Origin: Sarcodiotheca gaudichaudii
Lineage: Eukaryota > Rhodophyta > Florideophyceae > Gigartinales > Solieriaceae
Direction of reading: 5' to 3'
Assembly (NCBI GenBank): GCA_032355985.1
Contig: JAUKVZ010000001.1
Span: 496,001-560,000, forward strand
DNA: 64,000 nucleotides
Shown here: piece by piece, positions 35,591 to 44,726 of the stretch
Position numbering within the stretch: position 1 is the first letter of the stretch
Layout of the letters: each line of letters opens with the position of its first letter
Made by a program: the position numbers and the translations under genes
The notes under the pieces: generated by a model
Seen by the model: the letters and a program-made list of their open reading frames with translations, nothing else
Databases searched by the model: none
What the model was told of the DNA's origin: nothing

Positions 35591-36780
35591 GCGGGATTCC
35601 ATTCGTATTCTGCGTCGGGTGACGCCTGCCGCCAGTCCGCGATGTGGGCAATGAGCGATGGGTACACACTCAGGAGTCGCACGGCGGATCGACTCAAAGT
35701 TGGCCTTCTGACTGCGAGCGACATCAATCGGCAAACTCGATATCGATGTCGAAAAAGCCTTGCGTGACGCCGGCGCCATCGGGCCGCAATGTCCGGGGTC
35801 CAGGTGTCAACGGCGTCGTCAGCAAGAGGCGCTGCGGCAAGCGCAGACCACATCGCCCATCCGATGCCTTCGCCGGTGAGCGGTTCGACGTACGCCGCGG
35901 CGTCACCGAGGATCAGCACGCGATTGGATGCCGGAGGCGTGCGGCGTCGAGTCAGCTCTGGCACGCCCTTGCAGTCGGCGTGCGCCAGCATCTCCTGATA
36001 GCCGATTGACTCGAGCATGTCGGAGAGCAGATTACGCAGCCCGCCGGCGCGTTGAATGCTCGCCGGAGAGAGCGCCGCGGCGAGACAGACATCGCCATCT
36101 TCCACTTGCACGATCCCGAGATAACCCTCCCGATCCGCGATCATCTCAAGACAATGCGCGGGCGGCCGATGACCCGGATCTCGCACGACGCATCCCACAC
36201 CGATATGGCTGCCCTTCGACACGGCGATGCGTGGATCTGGAGCTTCACGCATAGACGATCCGGCCAGGCCGTCCGCCGCGAGCACGATGCGAGCCCGCAC
36301 CTCGTGACACGCGCCGTCGGCGCCCTTCAACTCGACGATGCGCGCCGCTTCTTCGGTTTGGCCGAGTCGCGCTGTCGTTTCAGACGAGAACCGGGCGCCT
36401 GCCTCGATGGCGGCATCGACAAGCGATCGATCGAGCGTGCTTCGAGAAAGAGCGACGCCGCCGATCCAGGGCAGTTCACATGTTGCGCCATGCAATCGCA
36501 GATGCAGACGATGCAGTGGTGTGGCGCCGCATGCCCGAGGCAGATCGCCAAGATCGAGCGTTTCGAGTGCGCCAATGGCGGCGCCGGAAAGACATCCGCC
36601 GCATGTCTTTGCACGAGGCCACGCCGAGCGCTCGACGAGAAGCACGCTGCGTCCGCGCCGCGCCATGGCGATGGCGGCCACAGATCCTGCCGGGCCGGCG
36701 CCGATGACGACGACGTCGTACGAGTTTTCAAGATTCTGCTTCAGCGCTTCGTCCAATGAATGAGAAAGCGACAGGGCCAC
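35587..36780 (-). CDS. FAD-dependent oxidoreductase (geranylgeranyl reductase/hydroxylase type)
   Basis: 397 residues. N-terminal Rossmann motif VVVIGAGPAGSVAAIAMARRG, a CGGCLSGAAI segment, RARIVLAADGLAG and the second FAD motif VLILGDAAAYVEPLTGEGIGWAM. These fit the group of flavin hydroxylases/geranylgeranyl reductases. It lies between the methyltransferase (40-bp overlap) and the type III PKS (4-bp overlap). A likely job is hydroxylating or reducing the polyketide product. GTG 36780 is the first start; TTG 36756 is an alternative. Confidence 0.9.
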   Translation of the reverse strand: MALSLSHSLDEALKQNLENSYDVVVIGAGPAGSVAAIAMARRGRSVLLVERSAWPRAKTCGGCLSGAAIGALETLDLGDLPRACGATPLHRLHLRLHGATCELPWIGGVALSRSTLDRSLVDAAIEAGARFSSETTARLGQTEEAARIVELKGADGACHEVRARIVLAADGLAGSSMREAPDPRIAVSKGSHIGVGCVVRDPGHRPPAHCLEMIADREGYLGIVQVEDGDVCLAAALSPASIQRAGGLRNLLSDMLESIGYQEMLAHADCKGVPELTRRRTPPASNRVLILGDAAAYVEPLTGEGIGWAMWSALAAAPLADDAVDTWTPDIAARWRRRHARLFRHRYRVCRLMSLAVRRPTLSRSAVRLLSVYPSLIAHIADWRQASPDAEYEWNPA

Positions 36781-37448
36781 GACGGACTGATTCGTGCATT
36801 CTCCAGACCGGCGGCGTCAGCGATGTCTTGAATCTCCGGAATGGTGAAGGCCGCTCGAACGGATCGAACCGCATCAACATGCACGATGTGTGAGCGGGAT
36901 AACAGGCGGCTGGCCGACCAGGCCAGCGCGAGGCCGCGTGCGCATCGACGAAGATCGCTGAAGATCAGCCCGAAGCGGGCGCGCTGCGCCATCGAGTTCA
37001 GAAGTGAGGCCGCCTGTTCATTTGAAAGATGGTGCAGGAAGAGGCTGCATGTAAGCACATCAAAGTCGTCAGGTAGATCGCCGCCGAGAGCGTCGCACTC
37101 GAAGAAGGATGCATCGACTCCTGCGGCGCGAGCTCGATGATCCGAGAGTTCAACCGCGGTCGGGCTTACATCGCATCCGCTGATGTGCATGGGAAGCCCG
37201 GCTCGGTGTGCTCGTGCTGCGATCGCGAGCGTGACGTCTCCCGAGCCGCAGGCGATATCGAGGACGCGAAGCGGACGATCGACCTCGCGTGCACATGAAC
37301 GCAGGAGCGGCCAGAGCGAGGACGCGGCGCCCGATGCTCGATTGAGGCGAGCCAGACCGGCCAGGGCCCGGCGATGTTCGCCCGCATCAAGGCACGGATC
37401 GTCCATCAACTCGCCCTGCAGATCCCGCGATGTCAGAGCGAGGCTCAT
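36741..37448 (-). CDS. Class I SAM-dependent methyltransferase
   Basis: 235 residues from ATG 37448; the frame is open further upstream but a start at DDPCL-proximal position fits the family. SAM-binding motif I is VLDIACGSGDVTLAIA, followed by ISGCDVSPTAVELS and FDVLTCSLFLHHL. The UbiE/Coq5-like sequence suits methylation of an aromatic or quinone-like intermediate. First gene of the cluster leading into the flavoprotein and the polyketide synthase. Confidence 0.88.
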   Translation of the reverse strand: MSLALTSRDLQGELMDDPCLDAGEHRRALAGLARLNRASGAASSLWPLLRSCAREVDRPLRVLDIACGSGDVTLAIAARAHRAGLPMHISGCDVSPTAVELSDHRARAAGVDASFFECDALGGDLPDDFDVLTCSLFLHHLSNEQAASLLNSMAQRARFGLIFSDLRRCARGLALAWSASRLLSRSHIVHVDAVRSVRAAFTIPEIQDIADAAGLENARISPSWPCRFLIHWTKR

Positions 37449-37593
37449 GGTGACTCCGCATGCGGCCACTGTGCGTCTTCCCACCGGCGAGGACATTCTA
37501 GCTCGACACGCATCATGAACGGTCTCGCGGCAGCCTGAAGTCGCTCGGCGACAAGTGAAGGCCTTGCGAATCAGCCGATACACTCCCTGCCCG

Positions 37594-38862
37594 ATGACCA
37601 GAGGTTCACCACCATCTCCCGTACGCGACGCCGCGACGAAGATCGTCAAGCGGCTGGCGGATGAAGGCTTCACGGCGTACTTCGCCGGCGGCTGCGTGCG
37701 CGATGAGTTGCTGGGACTTCATCCTCAGGACTATGACGTCGCGACGGACGCCACTCCCGACGACGTTCGCAAGTGCTTCCGTCACACGAATGAGGTCGGC
37801 GCCGTCTTCGGCGTCATGCTCGTTCGGACAGGCGGCCTCACGATCGAAGTCGCCACATTCCGCGAGGAGAGTGATTATTCCGATCGACGGCGTCCGGACA
37901 GCGTTCACTTCACGAACGCGGAGCACGATGCACAGCGTCGCGATTTTACGATCAATGCGCTCTTCCTCGATCCCCTTGATGATTCCGACGTGGAAGGGGG
38001 TGTCAGCGGACGCATCCACGATTTTGTCGGTGGAGTTTCAGACCTGCGCGCGGGCATCGTGCGCGCTGTCGGCAAGCCCTCGGATCGTCTCGCCGAGGAT
38101 CATCTTCGTGGGCTGCGAGGTGTGCGATTTGCGGCGCGACTCGGATTCGAACTCGAACCAGCCACAGCGCAGGCGATCAGGGAAGACGCGAAGGAGCTGA
38201 CCGGCGTCAGTCGCGAGCGCATCGGACACGAAATGCGTCGGATGCTGGGTCACCCGTCAAGAAAGCGAGCTGCCCAGTTGCTCGATGCCCTGTCCCTCTC
38301 GGACAAGGTCCTCGGCGCCGCTGCGGGGCCGCATGCAAAGCCCGACCTGCCCACGCTTGCCGAAATCCCGGATAAAGCGCTCTTTATCACGGCACTACTC
38401 GCCTGGGAACTCGACAGGCATCCAGAGCGGCTGTCAGACGTCGACTCGCTGACATTGAGACTTCGGGAGGCGCTTTGCCTGACCAACGAGGAACGCGATC
38501 TGTTTCGCAACAGCTTGCGCTGCATCCCGCGGCTTGAGGAGTTGTGGGGCGAAATGGGGGTCGCCGAACGGAAGCGGCTGGCCAGTTCGCGATGGTTCGA
38601 GCCCACATTCGACATCGTCACGGCGCGCTCGCCCGAGTGTGCCGCGCAGATTAATGGCGACATCGCATCACTGGCGGCGACGCCCTCGGGTCTCGCCCCG
38701 ACGCCGCTGATCAATGGAGATGACCTCGAAGCGGAGGGTTTTGCCCCAGGGCCGGAATTTTCGATCTGGCTGACTCAGGTGTACGACGCGCAGCTCGAGG
38801 ACCGCGTTCGAACGCGTGAGGAGGCGCTCGCGTTCGTCAAGGCCATCGCGGAAGCCCGATAA
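37594..38862 (+). CDS. CCA tRNA nucleotidyltransferase / poly(A) polymerase family
   Basis: 422 residues. The class II nucleotidyltransferase site is clear: YFAGGCVRDELLGLHPQDYDVATDA with the DYD metal ligands, followed by RRDFTINALF and RLAEDHLRGLRGVRFAARLGF. The tRNA in this window lacks an encoded CCA, consistent with a need for this enzyme. Some organisms split CC- and A-adding activities between two such proteins; which applies cannot be decided here. Start ATG 37594; a GTG at 37555 would add 13 residues. Confidence 0.9.
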   Translation: MTRGSPPSPVRDAATKIVKRLADEGFTAYFAGGCVRDELLGLHPQDYDVATDATPDDVRKCFRHTNEVGAVFGVMLVRTGGLTIEVATFREESDYSDRRRPDSVHFTNAEHDAQRRDFTINALFLDPLDDSDVEGGVSGRIHDFVGGVSDLRAGIVRAVGKPSDRLAEDHLRGLRGVRFAARLGFELEPATAQAIREDAKELTGVSRERIGHEMRRMLGHPSRKRAAQLLDALSLSDKVLGAAAGPHAKPDLPTLAEIPDKALFITALLAWELDRHPERLSDVDSLTLRLREALCLTNEERDLFRNSLRCIPRLEELWGEMGVAERKRLASSRWFEPTFDIVTARSPECAAQINGDIASLAATPSGLAPTPLINGDDLEAEGFAPGPEFSIWLTQVYDAQLEDRVRTREEALAFVKAIAEAR

Positions 38863-38910
38863 GGCGCCCATCGGCCGCCAGACGCTCGAAACCGCCGCCA
38901 ATCTGCCTCG

Positions 38911-38916
38911 TATAGT
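38911..38916 (+). promoter_or_regulatory. Possible -10 element for the ClpP-fold gene pair
   Basis: TATAGT 125 bp upstream of the first gene; an acceptable -35 is not obvious at standard spacing. The 178-bp gap (38863-39040) shows nothing else. Confidence 0.25.
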
Positions 38917-39040
38917 ATTGAGGCGAGCCGTCCGGGTGATCTTCCAGCCCGGGCCTCAGTATGGCTGCGCTGTCAGTCCGTCCCTTCGCCTTTTCGGCGG
39001 CCCCTGGGCCCCGCATCTTCCTGTTGGAGCGAGCAACCAC

Positions 39041-40417
39041 ATGAAGCTCTTCAAGATCTCATTCCTCCTCATCGCTCTGGTTTCGACCGCTGTGACGCTC
39101 GGGCTGCCGCCGATGGCCACCGCCGTCGCCGCAACCGAGGAAGCCGCAGACGAGGGACATGATGAGCTGGTGCTCACGAGCGGAAAGGTCATTCGCGGCA
39201 AGCTGCTCGAAGAACTGGATGGCACGGTGCGATTCCTTGTCAGGCACGGTTCGATCGAAGCGCCGGTGACGTACAAGCGATCGGACATCCTCGAAATTCG
39301 ACGAGGAGTCGATCAGCCCGAGAAGAAGGCCAGCGTCGAGAAGACTGCGACGACCAAGACGGAAACCAAACCGGAACGGAAAGCGCGATCCGGTGAGAAG
39401 CCGAAGGTGTACGTTCTCACGCTGGACGGCATGTTCATCGGCTCCGGTGGGCTGAATCAGTTCCCGCGCCGAACGGTCCTGAGTCAGACATCATTGACCA
39501 AGGCGCTCGATGACGCGCTCAGCTATGACCCTGAGGTCATCATCGTGCGGATGGAGGCGGCAGGCCCCGGCAGCACGGCGGGTGTGTTTGTGGCCGAGGA
39601 CATCGGGCCAATCTTCGAACAAGTCATTGACGACGGCCATCGACTCGTGTTCTGGATCGACCAGGCGGTCGGCGGCGCCGGTCTGCTGCCGTTCATCAGT
39701 CCCGAGATCTACTTCACATCCGAGGGACTCATGGGCGGTCTTGGCTCGATCGGCGAGCTGGAGAGCGGCGATCACATGGTCGACGAGAAGCTCATCAGCG
39801 CCACCATGGGTCACGCCGAGGGCTTTGCGATGAAGGGCGGCTACGACCCGAAGCTGATTCCAGCCATGTGCCGCATTGAGCGCTGGCTGGCCGTGCGATA
39901 TCGAGGCGGCGAGCCGGAGTACATCACGTGGGAGCCGCGCCCGGAGGTGGACGGCACCGACTGGGAAATCCTGACCGATGACGGGCAGGGCAAGAATGAA
40001 GATGAATGGTCCTTCGAGGGCAACGACGTTCTGAATCTCGATGCGGATCTTGCGAAGCGGCTGCGTGTCTCCAAGAACACGTTTGACGATCTTGATGATC
40101 TCGTCTTCGCGCTTCGAATCGGTCGTTATTACGACGTCGAGTATGGCCGCGGCGAGCAGATTCTCGAAGCCTGGGGCGAACGGATCGAAGATGCGATCGG
40201 CAAGCTCAATGAGCTCAACAGGGAACTCGATGAGAGCGGCCGAAGTCGAAATGAACGCGACATCAATATTCGAATCCGCATTCTCAAGGAGCTACGCGGA
40301 TTGCTCACGACCTACGCTGAGGCTCTTGATCCCGAAGGATCGCAGCGTGCGCAGATTGATGTCCAGATCGACGCCCTGCGGCAGTCGCTCCGAGCCGCAC
40401 GAAGTCGAAGGCGCTGA
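39041..40417 (+). CDS. Secreted ClpP/crotonase-fold protein lacking the expected serine
   Basis: 458 residues from ATG 39041; the longer frame upstream is noncoding. Signal peptide (about 1-30), a small beta domain (about 45-88: LTSGKVIRGKLLEELDGTVRF), a Lys/Glu linker, then a ClpP-like domain (about 120-240: VYVLTLDGMFIG, ALSYDPEVIIVRMEAAGPGS, LVFWIDQAVGGAGLLPFISPEIYF). Where S49/NfeD-type serine peptidases have the nucleophile (G.A.SAA), this protein has AVGGAG, so it is probably not a protease. The C-terminus is a coiled coil ending in arginines. It is a paralogue of the next gene. Confidence 0.75.
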   Translation: MKLFKISFLLIALVSTAVTLGLPPMATAVAATEEAADEGHDELVLTSGKVIRGKLLEELDGTVRFLVRHGSIEAPVTYKRSDILEIRRGVDQPEKKASVEKTATTKTETKPERKARSGEKPKVYVLTLDGMFIGSGGLNQFPRRTVLSQTSLTKALDDALSYDPEVIIVRMEAAGPGSTAGVFVAEDIGPIFEQVIDDGHRLVFWIDQAVGGAGLLPFISPEIYFTSEGLMGGLGSIGELESGDHMVDEKLISATMGHAEGFAMKGGYDPKLIPAMCRIERWLAVRYRGGEPEYITWEPRPEVDGTDWEILTDDGQGKNEDEWSFEGNDVLNLDADLAKRLRVSKNTFDDLDDLVFALRIGRYYDVEYGRGEQILEAWGERIEDAIGKLNELNRELDESGRSRNERDINIRIRILKELRGLLTTYAEALDPEGSQRAQIDVQIDALRQSLRAARSRRR

Positions 40418-40502
40418 TCCATCCCAACCATTTCCGTGGACGCTGGTACACAGATGCAGACGCCCCGCCTGAGCGGGCGAACCCGACTGCCGAGGTAAGA
40501 AC

Positions 40503-41789
40503 ATGCACAAGCTCATTCACTCGCTCCTGATCACAGTCGCAGCGATCGCGACATTGCTGGCGACATCGCTCCCGGTGTCGGCGGCGACGGTGTATCTGAA
40601 GGACGGGTCGGTGCTCGAGGGTGAAGTTGTTCGCGAAGGCGACACCTTCATCTATCTGCGCATCTCGATTGGCAGCATCGAACATGATCGACTCATCGAT
40701 CTGTCGACGATCCAGCGCATCGAGCGCGATGAGGATGACGTCGACGAATCGACGTCTTCAACAGAAGATGACGGCAGCGTCCAGGCGCAGCCCGCCAGCA
40801 TGCCCCGGGATCGGATGAAGGATGCGAAGTCGCCTCCCGCCGTCTCCGGAAGCGCAACGAAAGTGGCGTTCATTTCGCTGGAAGAGATGGTCGGGCCGTT
40901 TATGAACGCGGAAGCTCTGAAGCATTCCGTGGATCTTCTTGAAGGTCACGACGTCGACATCGTGGTGCTTCGCGTCAACTCCGGCGGAGGCGCGCTTTTC
41001 GAAGTCGACAAACTGTCCGACGTCATCCACGAGGACATCAAACCCAACTACCGCGTTGTCGCCTGGATCGAGTCGGCGATTTCCGCCGCGGCGATGACCA
41101 GCTGGGTGTGCGAAGAGATCTACATGATGACGGAGGGCAACATCGGCGCCGCCACGGCCTTCTCGCAGGATTCATCAGGACGCACCAAGGCTGCGGATGG
41201 TGAGGATCTTGAACGCATCCTTCGCCTCGCGGAGGACAATCTTTCGGCGCGTGGCAAGCGCAATCCGCTGGTCATGCGCGCCATGCAGGTCTTCATGACG
41301 CTCTCCTGCGACATCGATCCGGAGACGGGTGAGATCACCTGGTACGACTCGAATCAGGGACAGCACATCGTCTCGCCCGAAGGATCGATCCTCACATTCA
41401 ACTCGCGCGACGCCAAGAGGTACGGCGTCTCGCTCGGCACGGCTGACAGCAAGGATGAGCTTGCTCAACTGCTCGGTCTCAGCGAGTGGGTGGAAGTGGC
41501 CCCCGAAGCCGACGCTTATCAGCAGGATTTCCGCGAGAACGTCAGTCGCGCACAGGTGCAGATTCAGGCCGCGCAGGCGAAACTCGTCAATGCTCTGAAC
41601 GCCAAGAACGCCGCGAAGGCTGAACGGCATCTTTCGGAGATCCGCTCGTGGATCCGCCGTGCCCCGTCATTGGAGATCTACTCGGGTCTTTCCGACCAGT
41701 GGTTCCGGGAGATGGAGCGCCAGATTCGCGAAGTCAGGGAAGAGGCCCAGGAGCGACGCGAGCGCAGCAAGAACAGACGGCGTCGCTAA
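40503..41789 (+). CDS. Secreted ClpP-fold serine peptidase-like protein (NfeD/S49-like)
   Basis: 428 residues. Signal peptide (about 1-27), the same N-terminal small beta domain as its neighbour (VYLKDGSVLEGEVVREGDTF), a disordered linker (about 75-118) and a ClpP-like domain: VAFISLEEMVGPFMNAEAL, IVVLRVNSGGGALFEVDKL, then ESAISAAAMTSWVCEEIYMM with Ser near residue 194 in the nucleophile position, and GNIGAATAF. The C-terminal third is a basic coiled coil ending in RRRR. Tandem with its paralogue, 85 bp apart, and followed by a strong terminator. Proteolytic activity is likely but not proven, since the lysine partner was not located. Confidence 0.78.
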   Translation: MHKLIHSLLITVAAIATLLATSLPVSAATVYLKDGSVLEGEVVREGDTFIYLRISIGSIEHDRLIDLSTIQRIERDEDDVDESTSSTEDDGSVQAQPASMPRDRMKDAKSPPAVSGSATKVAFISLEEMVGPFMNAEALKHSVDLLEGHDVDIVVLRVNSGGGALFEVDKLSDVIHEDIKPNYRVVAWIESAISAAAMTSWVCEEIYMMTEGNIGAATAFSQDSSGRTKAADGEDLERILRLAEDNLSARGKRNPLVMRAMQVFMTLSCDIDPETGEITWYDSNQGQHIVSPEGSILTFNSRDAKRYGVSLGTADSKDELAQLLGLSEWVEVAPEADAYQQDFRENVSRAQVQIQAAQAKLVNALNAKNAAKAERHLSEIRSWIRRAPSLEIYSGLSDQWFREMERQIREVREEAQERRERSKNRRRR

Positions 41790-41817
41790 GTTTGTCGCAG
41801 TTTCATACGACCTTTTG

Positions 41818-41851
41818 ACCGGCCTTCGCGCAGTGCGAGGGCCGGTTTTCT
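41818..41851 (+). terminator. Strong Rho-independent terminator after the ClpP-fold pair
   Basis: A 12-bp stem ACCGGCCTTCGC/GCGAGGGCCGGT (one G-U pair) with loop GCAGT and tail TTTCT, 28 bp after the stop at 41789. Confidence 0.92.
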
Positions 41852-41863
41852 ATGTTCTGTGCC

Positions 41864-43315
41864 ATGGCTTCTCCGGCAAATACACCGCATCACATGACCC
41901 GCGAGGCGTTTCGAGCCGCCGGTGTCGCGATGATCGACTCGATCTGCGACTACTGGGATTCGCTCGAATCCATGCCGGTCCGCCCGGACATCAAACCCGG
42001 CGCGCTGCTCGAACAGTTGCCCGCATCGCCACCTGCTGAAGGTGAATCGTGGGACGCGATCGTTCGCGATGTAGGGGACCTGATACTTCCGGCGCTGACG
42101 AACTGGCAGTCTCCGAACTTCTTTGCGTACTTTCCGGCGAACGCCAGCGGCCCGGCTGTGCTCGGCGAAATGCTTTCCGCCGGCCTGGGCGTGCAGGGCA
42201 TGCTCTGGTCGACGAGTCCTGCGTGTACGGAACTCGAGATGCGCGTGCTCGACTGGCTGGCTGACATGATCGGTCTGCCGAAGCAGTTTCAACACGCCGG
42301 CGGCGTCGGTGGGGGCGTCATACAGGGCACGGCAAGCGAAGCGACTCTGGTGGCGATGGTCGCCGCTCGATCGCGTCTGACGAAAGATCGACCGCTGATC
42401 GCCTATGCGTCCGACCAGGCGCATTCATCCGTCGCCAAAGCGGCGCGCATCTGCGGCATCGGTGAAGACAATCTGCGCCTCATCCCATCCGATCCCGATG
42501 CGGGCGTCGGCATGTCGCCGAGCGCGCTGGAGGAGCAGATCCAGGCGGATATCGAGTCCGGCGCCGCGCCCTGTTTCGTGTGCGCCACAGTTGGCACAAC
42601 CTCAACCTGCGCCATCGATCCACTTCGGCAGATCGGCGACATCGCTCGGCGGTACGGACTGTGGCTGCATGTCGACGCCGCCTATGCAGGCTCGGCGCTT
42701 GTCTGCCCGGAGCATCGCTGGATGATCGAGGGCGTGGAGCTCTCGGATTCCTTCTGTTTCAATCCGCACAAATGGTTGCTGACGAACTTTGATTGTTCCG
42801 CCTTGTGGTTCAAGGATCGGGCGCCAGTGCTCGATGCCTTGTCCATCACTCCGGAATATCTGAAGAACAAGGCGACGGATGCCGGCGCCGTTGTTGATTT
42901 TCGTGACTGGCAGATTCCGCTCGGTCGACGGTTCAGGGCGCTCAAACTCTGGTTCGTTATTCGTCACTATGGCGTCGAAGGACTGCAGGCTCACATTCGC
43001 CGGCATGTGCAGATGGCGGAGACCATCGAACAAAGCGTGATTGCGGATGATCGATTCGAACTGGCTGCACCGCGGATGCTGGGGCTCGTGTGTTTCAGGC
43101 TTAAGGCCGACGACGCGACCAACCGCAAGCTTCTCGATCAAATCAACGAATCCGGCGATCTGTTCCTGACGCACAGTGCGCTGCCGGAGAATGAGCAGGG
43201 CAGAAGCGTGTTTCTTCGTATGGCGATCGGAGCAACCCTGACCGAGACCCATCACGTCGAGACGGCCTGGCGACGGATTCAGGAAGTCGCGTCACATATC
43301 GTCGCGGGTGGATGA
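41864..43315 (+). CDS. PLP-dependent aromatic-L-amino-acid decarboxylase family protein
   Basis: 483 residues of the group II decarboxylase family (DDC/tryptophan/tyrosine decarboxylase). PLP signatures: YASDQAHSSVAKAARICG, CATVGTTSTCAIDP, LHVDAAYAGSALVCPEHR and the Schiff-base lysine in NPHKWLLTNFDCSALW. Decarboxylates an aromatic amino acid or acts as an aldehyde synthase; substrate not assignable. The first ATG of the frame (41852) abuts the terminator tail, so ATG 41864 or 41894 (MTREAF, which aligns best with the usual N-terminus) is more likely. Confidence 0.9.
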   Translation: MASPANTPHHMTREAFRAAGVAMIDSICDYWDSLESMPVRPDIKPGALLEQLPASPPAEGESWDAIVRDVGDLILPALTNWQSPNFFAYFPANASGPAVLGEMLSAGLGVQGMLWSTSPACTELEMRVLDWLADMIGLPKQFQHAGGVGGGVIQGTASEATLVAMVAARSRLTKDRPLIAYASDQAHSSVAKAARICGIGEDNLRLIPSDPDAGVGMSPSALEEQIQADIESGAAPCFVCATVGTTSTCAIDPLRQIGDIARRYGLWLHVDAAYAGSALVCPEHRWMIEGVELSDSFCFNPHKWLLTNFDCSALWFKDRAPVLDALSITPEYLKNKATDAGAVVDFRDWQIPLGRRFRALKLWFVIRHYGVEGLQAHIRRHVQMAETIEQSVIADDRFELAAPRMLGLVCFRLKADDATNRKLLDQINESGDLFLTHSALPENEQGRSVFLRMAIGATLTETHHVETAWRRIQEVASHIVAGG

Positions 43316-43316
43316 A

Positions 43317-44693
43317 TCAACCGCCGAGCGCATCTTCGCCTACAAAGAGCAGTGATGGCGCACTCTTGTAGACCCGGTACGCAGGTTCGTCGGCCCCTGC
43401 GATTGTCTCCAGAATCACAAGATCGCCCAGCGCATCGCGTCCATACGCAAGCGACTGAAGCTCGCCGCCGGCAAAATCAAGCAATGTGATTTCACCAAGC
43501 AGCGAAAGGCCATCGGGCGGCGAGAGAAGAATGTCCGCGGTCTCTGCGCTTGTGAGAAACGCAATCAGCTCTTCGATATCGCTCCAGTCGTCAAGTTCAG
43601 AGGCGCCATCGGCGCCCTGACGCGACCAGCCGGAGACTGCTCGTCGAAATCCACGATCCGATTGTCCCGTTTCGCGAATCACGAGCATGCCGACATCCGA
43701 AGGCTGGGCGCCGCTCGAAAATGGCGAGACGTAATCACGAGCAAGCGCCGGAAGTTGTCCCAGTGACTTGGCTTCAATCACAAGCATGGGGCTTGCGTTA
43801 TTCGCCATCGCATAGCGCGTGGCGCCTGTCACATCGGCCGGGATGCCGATGATGAGATTGTCCGAATCCGTGATCGTGTGTGCCTCGCCCGATTCATCAA
43901 TCCGGCGCCGATCTTTCTCAATGTTCACGGCCAGCAACGGTTCATTGAATCCAGCCAGTGACGAGTCCGGCGCCTCGACGCCATCATCAAGGAAACGACG
44001 AATCGTCAGATCGCTCAGTGCGGCGAACAGCGCCGCGACCGTCTGCTGATCCGCGCGGGCATGAATCGGCGCCGCCAGGAACCACTGCTTTCCAACGCGC
44101 CGAAGCTGAATGTCGCCCTGTTCTGACTGAATTGCGACGCGAGAAACATCCGGCCCGATGCCCGGTAGCGGCGAAGGGGATCGCCAGCCGCGAGGCCCGG
44201 GATTGGTCAGTGCGCCGGAAAGATCGGTTTCGACGACTGCGACTCGACCGTCATCAACTTTGACGAACTGCCTGCCTCCGATTGACACACCATCGATCTG
44301 TATCTTGGCGAGCGTTTCCGACTCGCCGATCAACTCGATCGTGATCGGATTTGTCAGCGACTCTCCACTCGACGACTTCGTTCGCTTTCCGTCAAGCTGA
44401 TCCAGCACACTCAGCAGACCATTGACCCGACTCGGAATCAGCGGCCAGGGCTGAGCGCCGGCATGATCAGGCTCGCTGAGAAGAAGCCAACCCCGACCGG
44501 TTCGTTCAAGGCGCAGACTCGAATCTGACTTGGCTTCACGCACCACGATGCCTGTGACGGCGGCAGGATCAAAGTCAAGCAGTCGCGTTGTGCCGCCATG
44601 TTCAGGTGCGGTCGGTTGCATCAGAATCGCCGTCAGAACGAGAGACAGGCCCGCGGCGACGAGAAGCGAAATGGCAAGCGCAGTGCGTGACAT
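43317..44693 (-). CDS. DUF4340 domain protein
   Basis: 458 residues. N-terminal TM helix (about 5-25), then an extracytoplasmic beta-rich region with ALLLDFDPAAVTGIVVRE-like opening and GRGWLLLSEPDHAGAQPWPL, the repeating DUF4340 pattern (w.l..P...pad...v..ll..L). DUF4340 proteins are usually encoded beside GldG/GldF/GldA ABC systems, as here; 33 bp separate it from the GldG-like gene. Role unknown. Confidence 0.85.
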   Translation of the reverse strand: MSRTALAISLLVAAGLSLVLTAILMQPTAPEHGGTTRLLDFDPAAVTGIVVREAKSDSSLRLERTGRGWLLLSEPDHAGAQPWPLIPSRVNGLLSVLDQLDGKRTKSSSGESLTNPITIELIGESETLAKIQIDGVSIGGRQFVKVDDGRVAVVETDLSGALTNPGPRGWRSPSPLPGIGPDVSRVAIQSEQGDIQLRRVGKQWFLAAPIHARADQQTVAALFAALSDLTIRRFLDDGVEAPDSSLAGFNEPLLAVNIEKDRRRIDESGEAHTITDSDNLIIGIPADVTGATRYAMANNASPMLVIEAKSLGQLPALARDYVSPFSSGAQPSDVGMLVIRETGQSDRGFRRAVSGWSRQGADGASELDDWSDIEELIAFLTSAETADILLSPPDGLSLLGEITLLDFAGGELQSLAYGRDALGDLVILETIAGADEPAYRVYKSAPSLLFVGEDALGG

Positions 44694-44726
44694 GAACAGG
44701 CATTCTACGAAGTTGTCTTGTCCGGC

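Noticed and set aside
41786-43255. Two minus-strand open frames (about 212 and 217 codons) within the decarboxylase region
   Set aside because: They are antisense to a gene with clear PLP motifs and have no recognisable sequence of their own.
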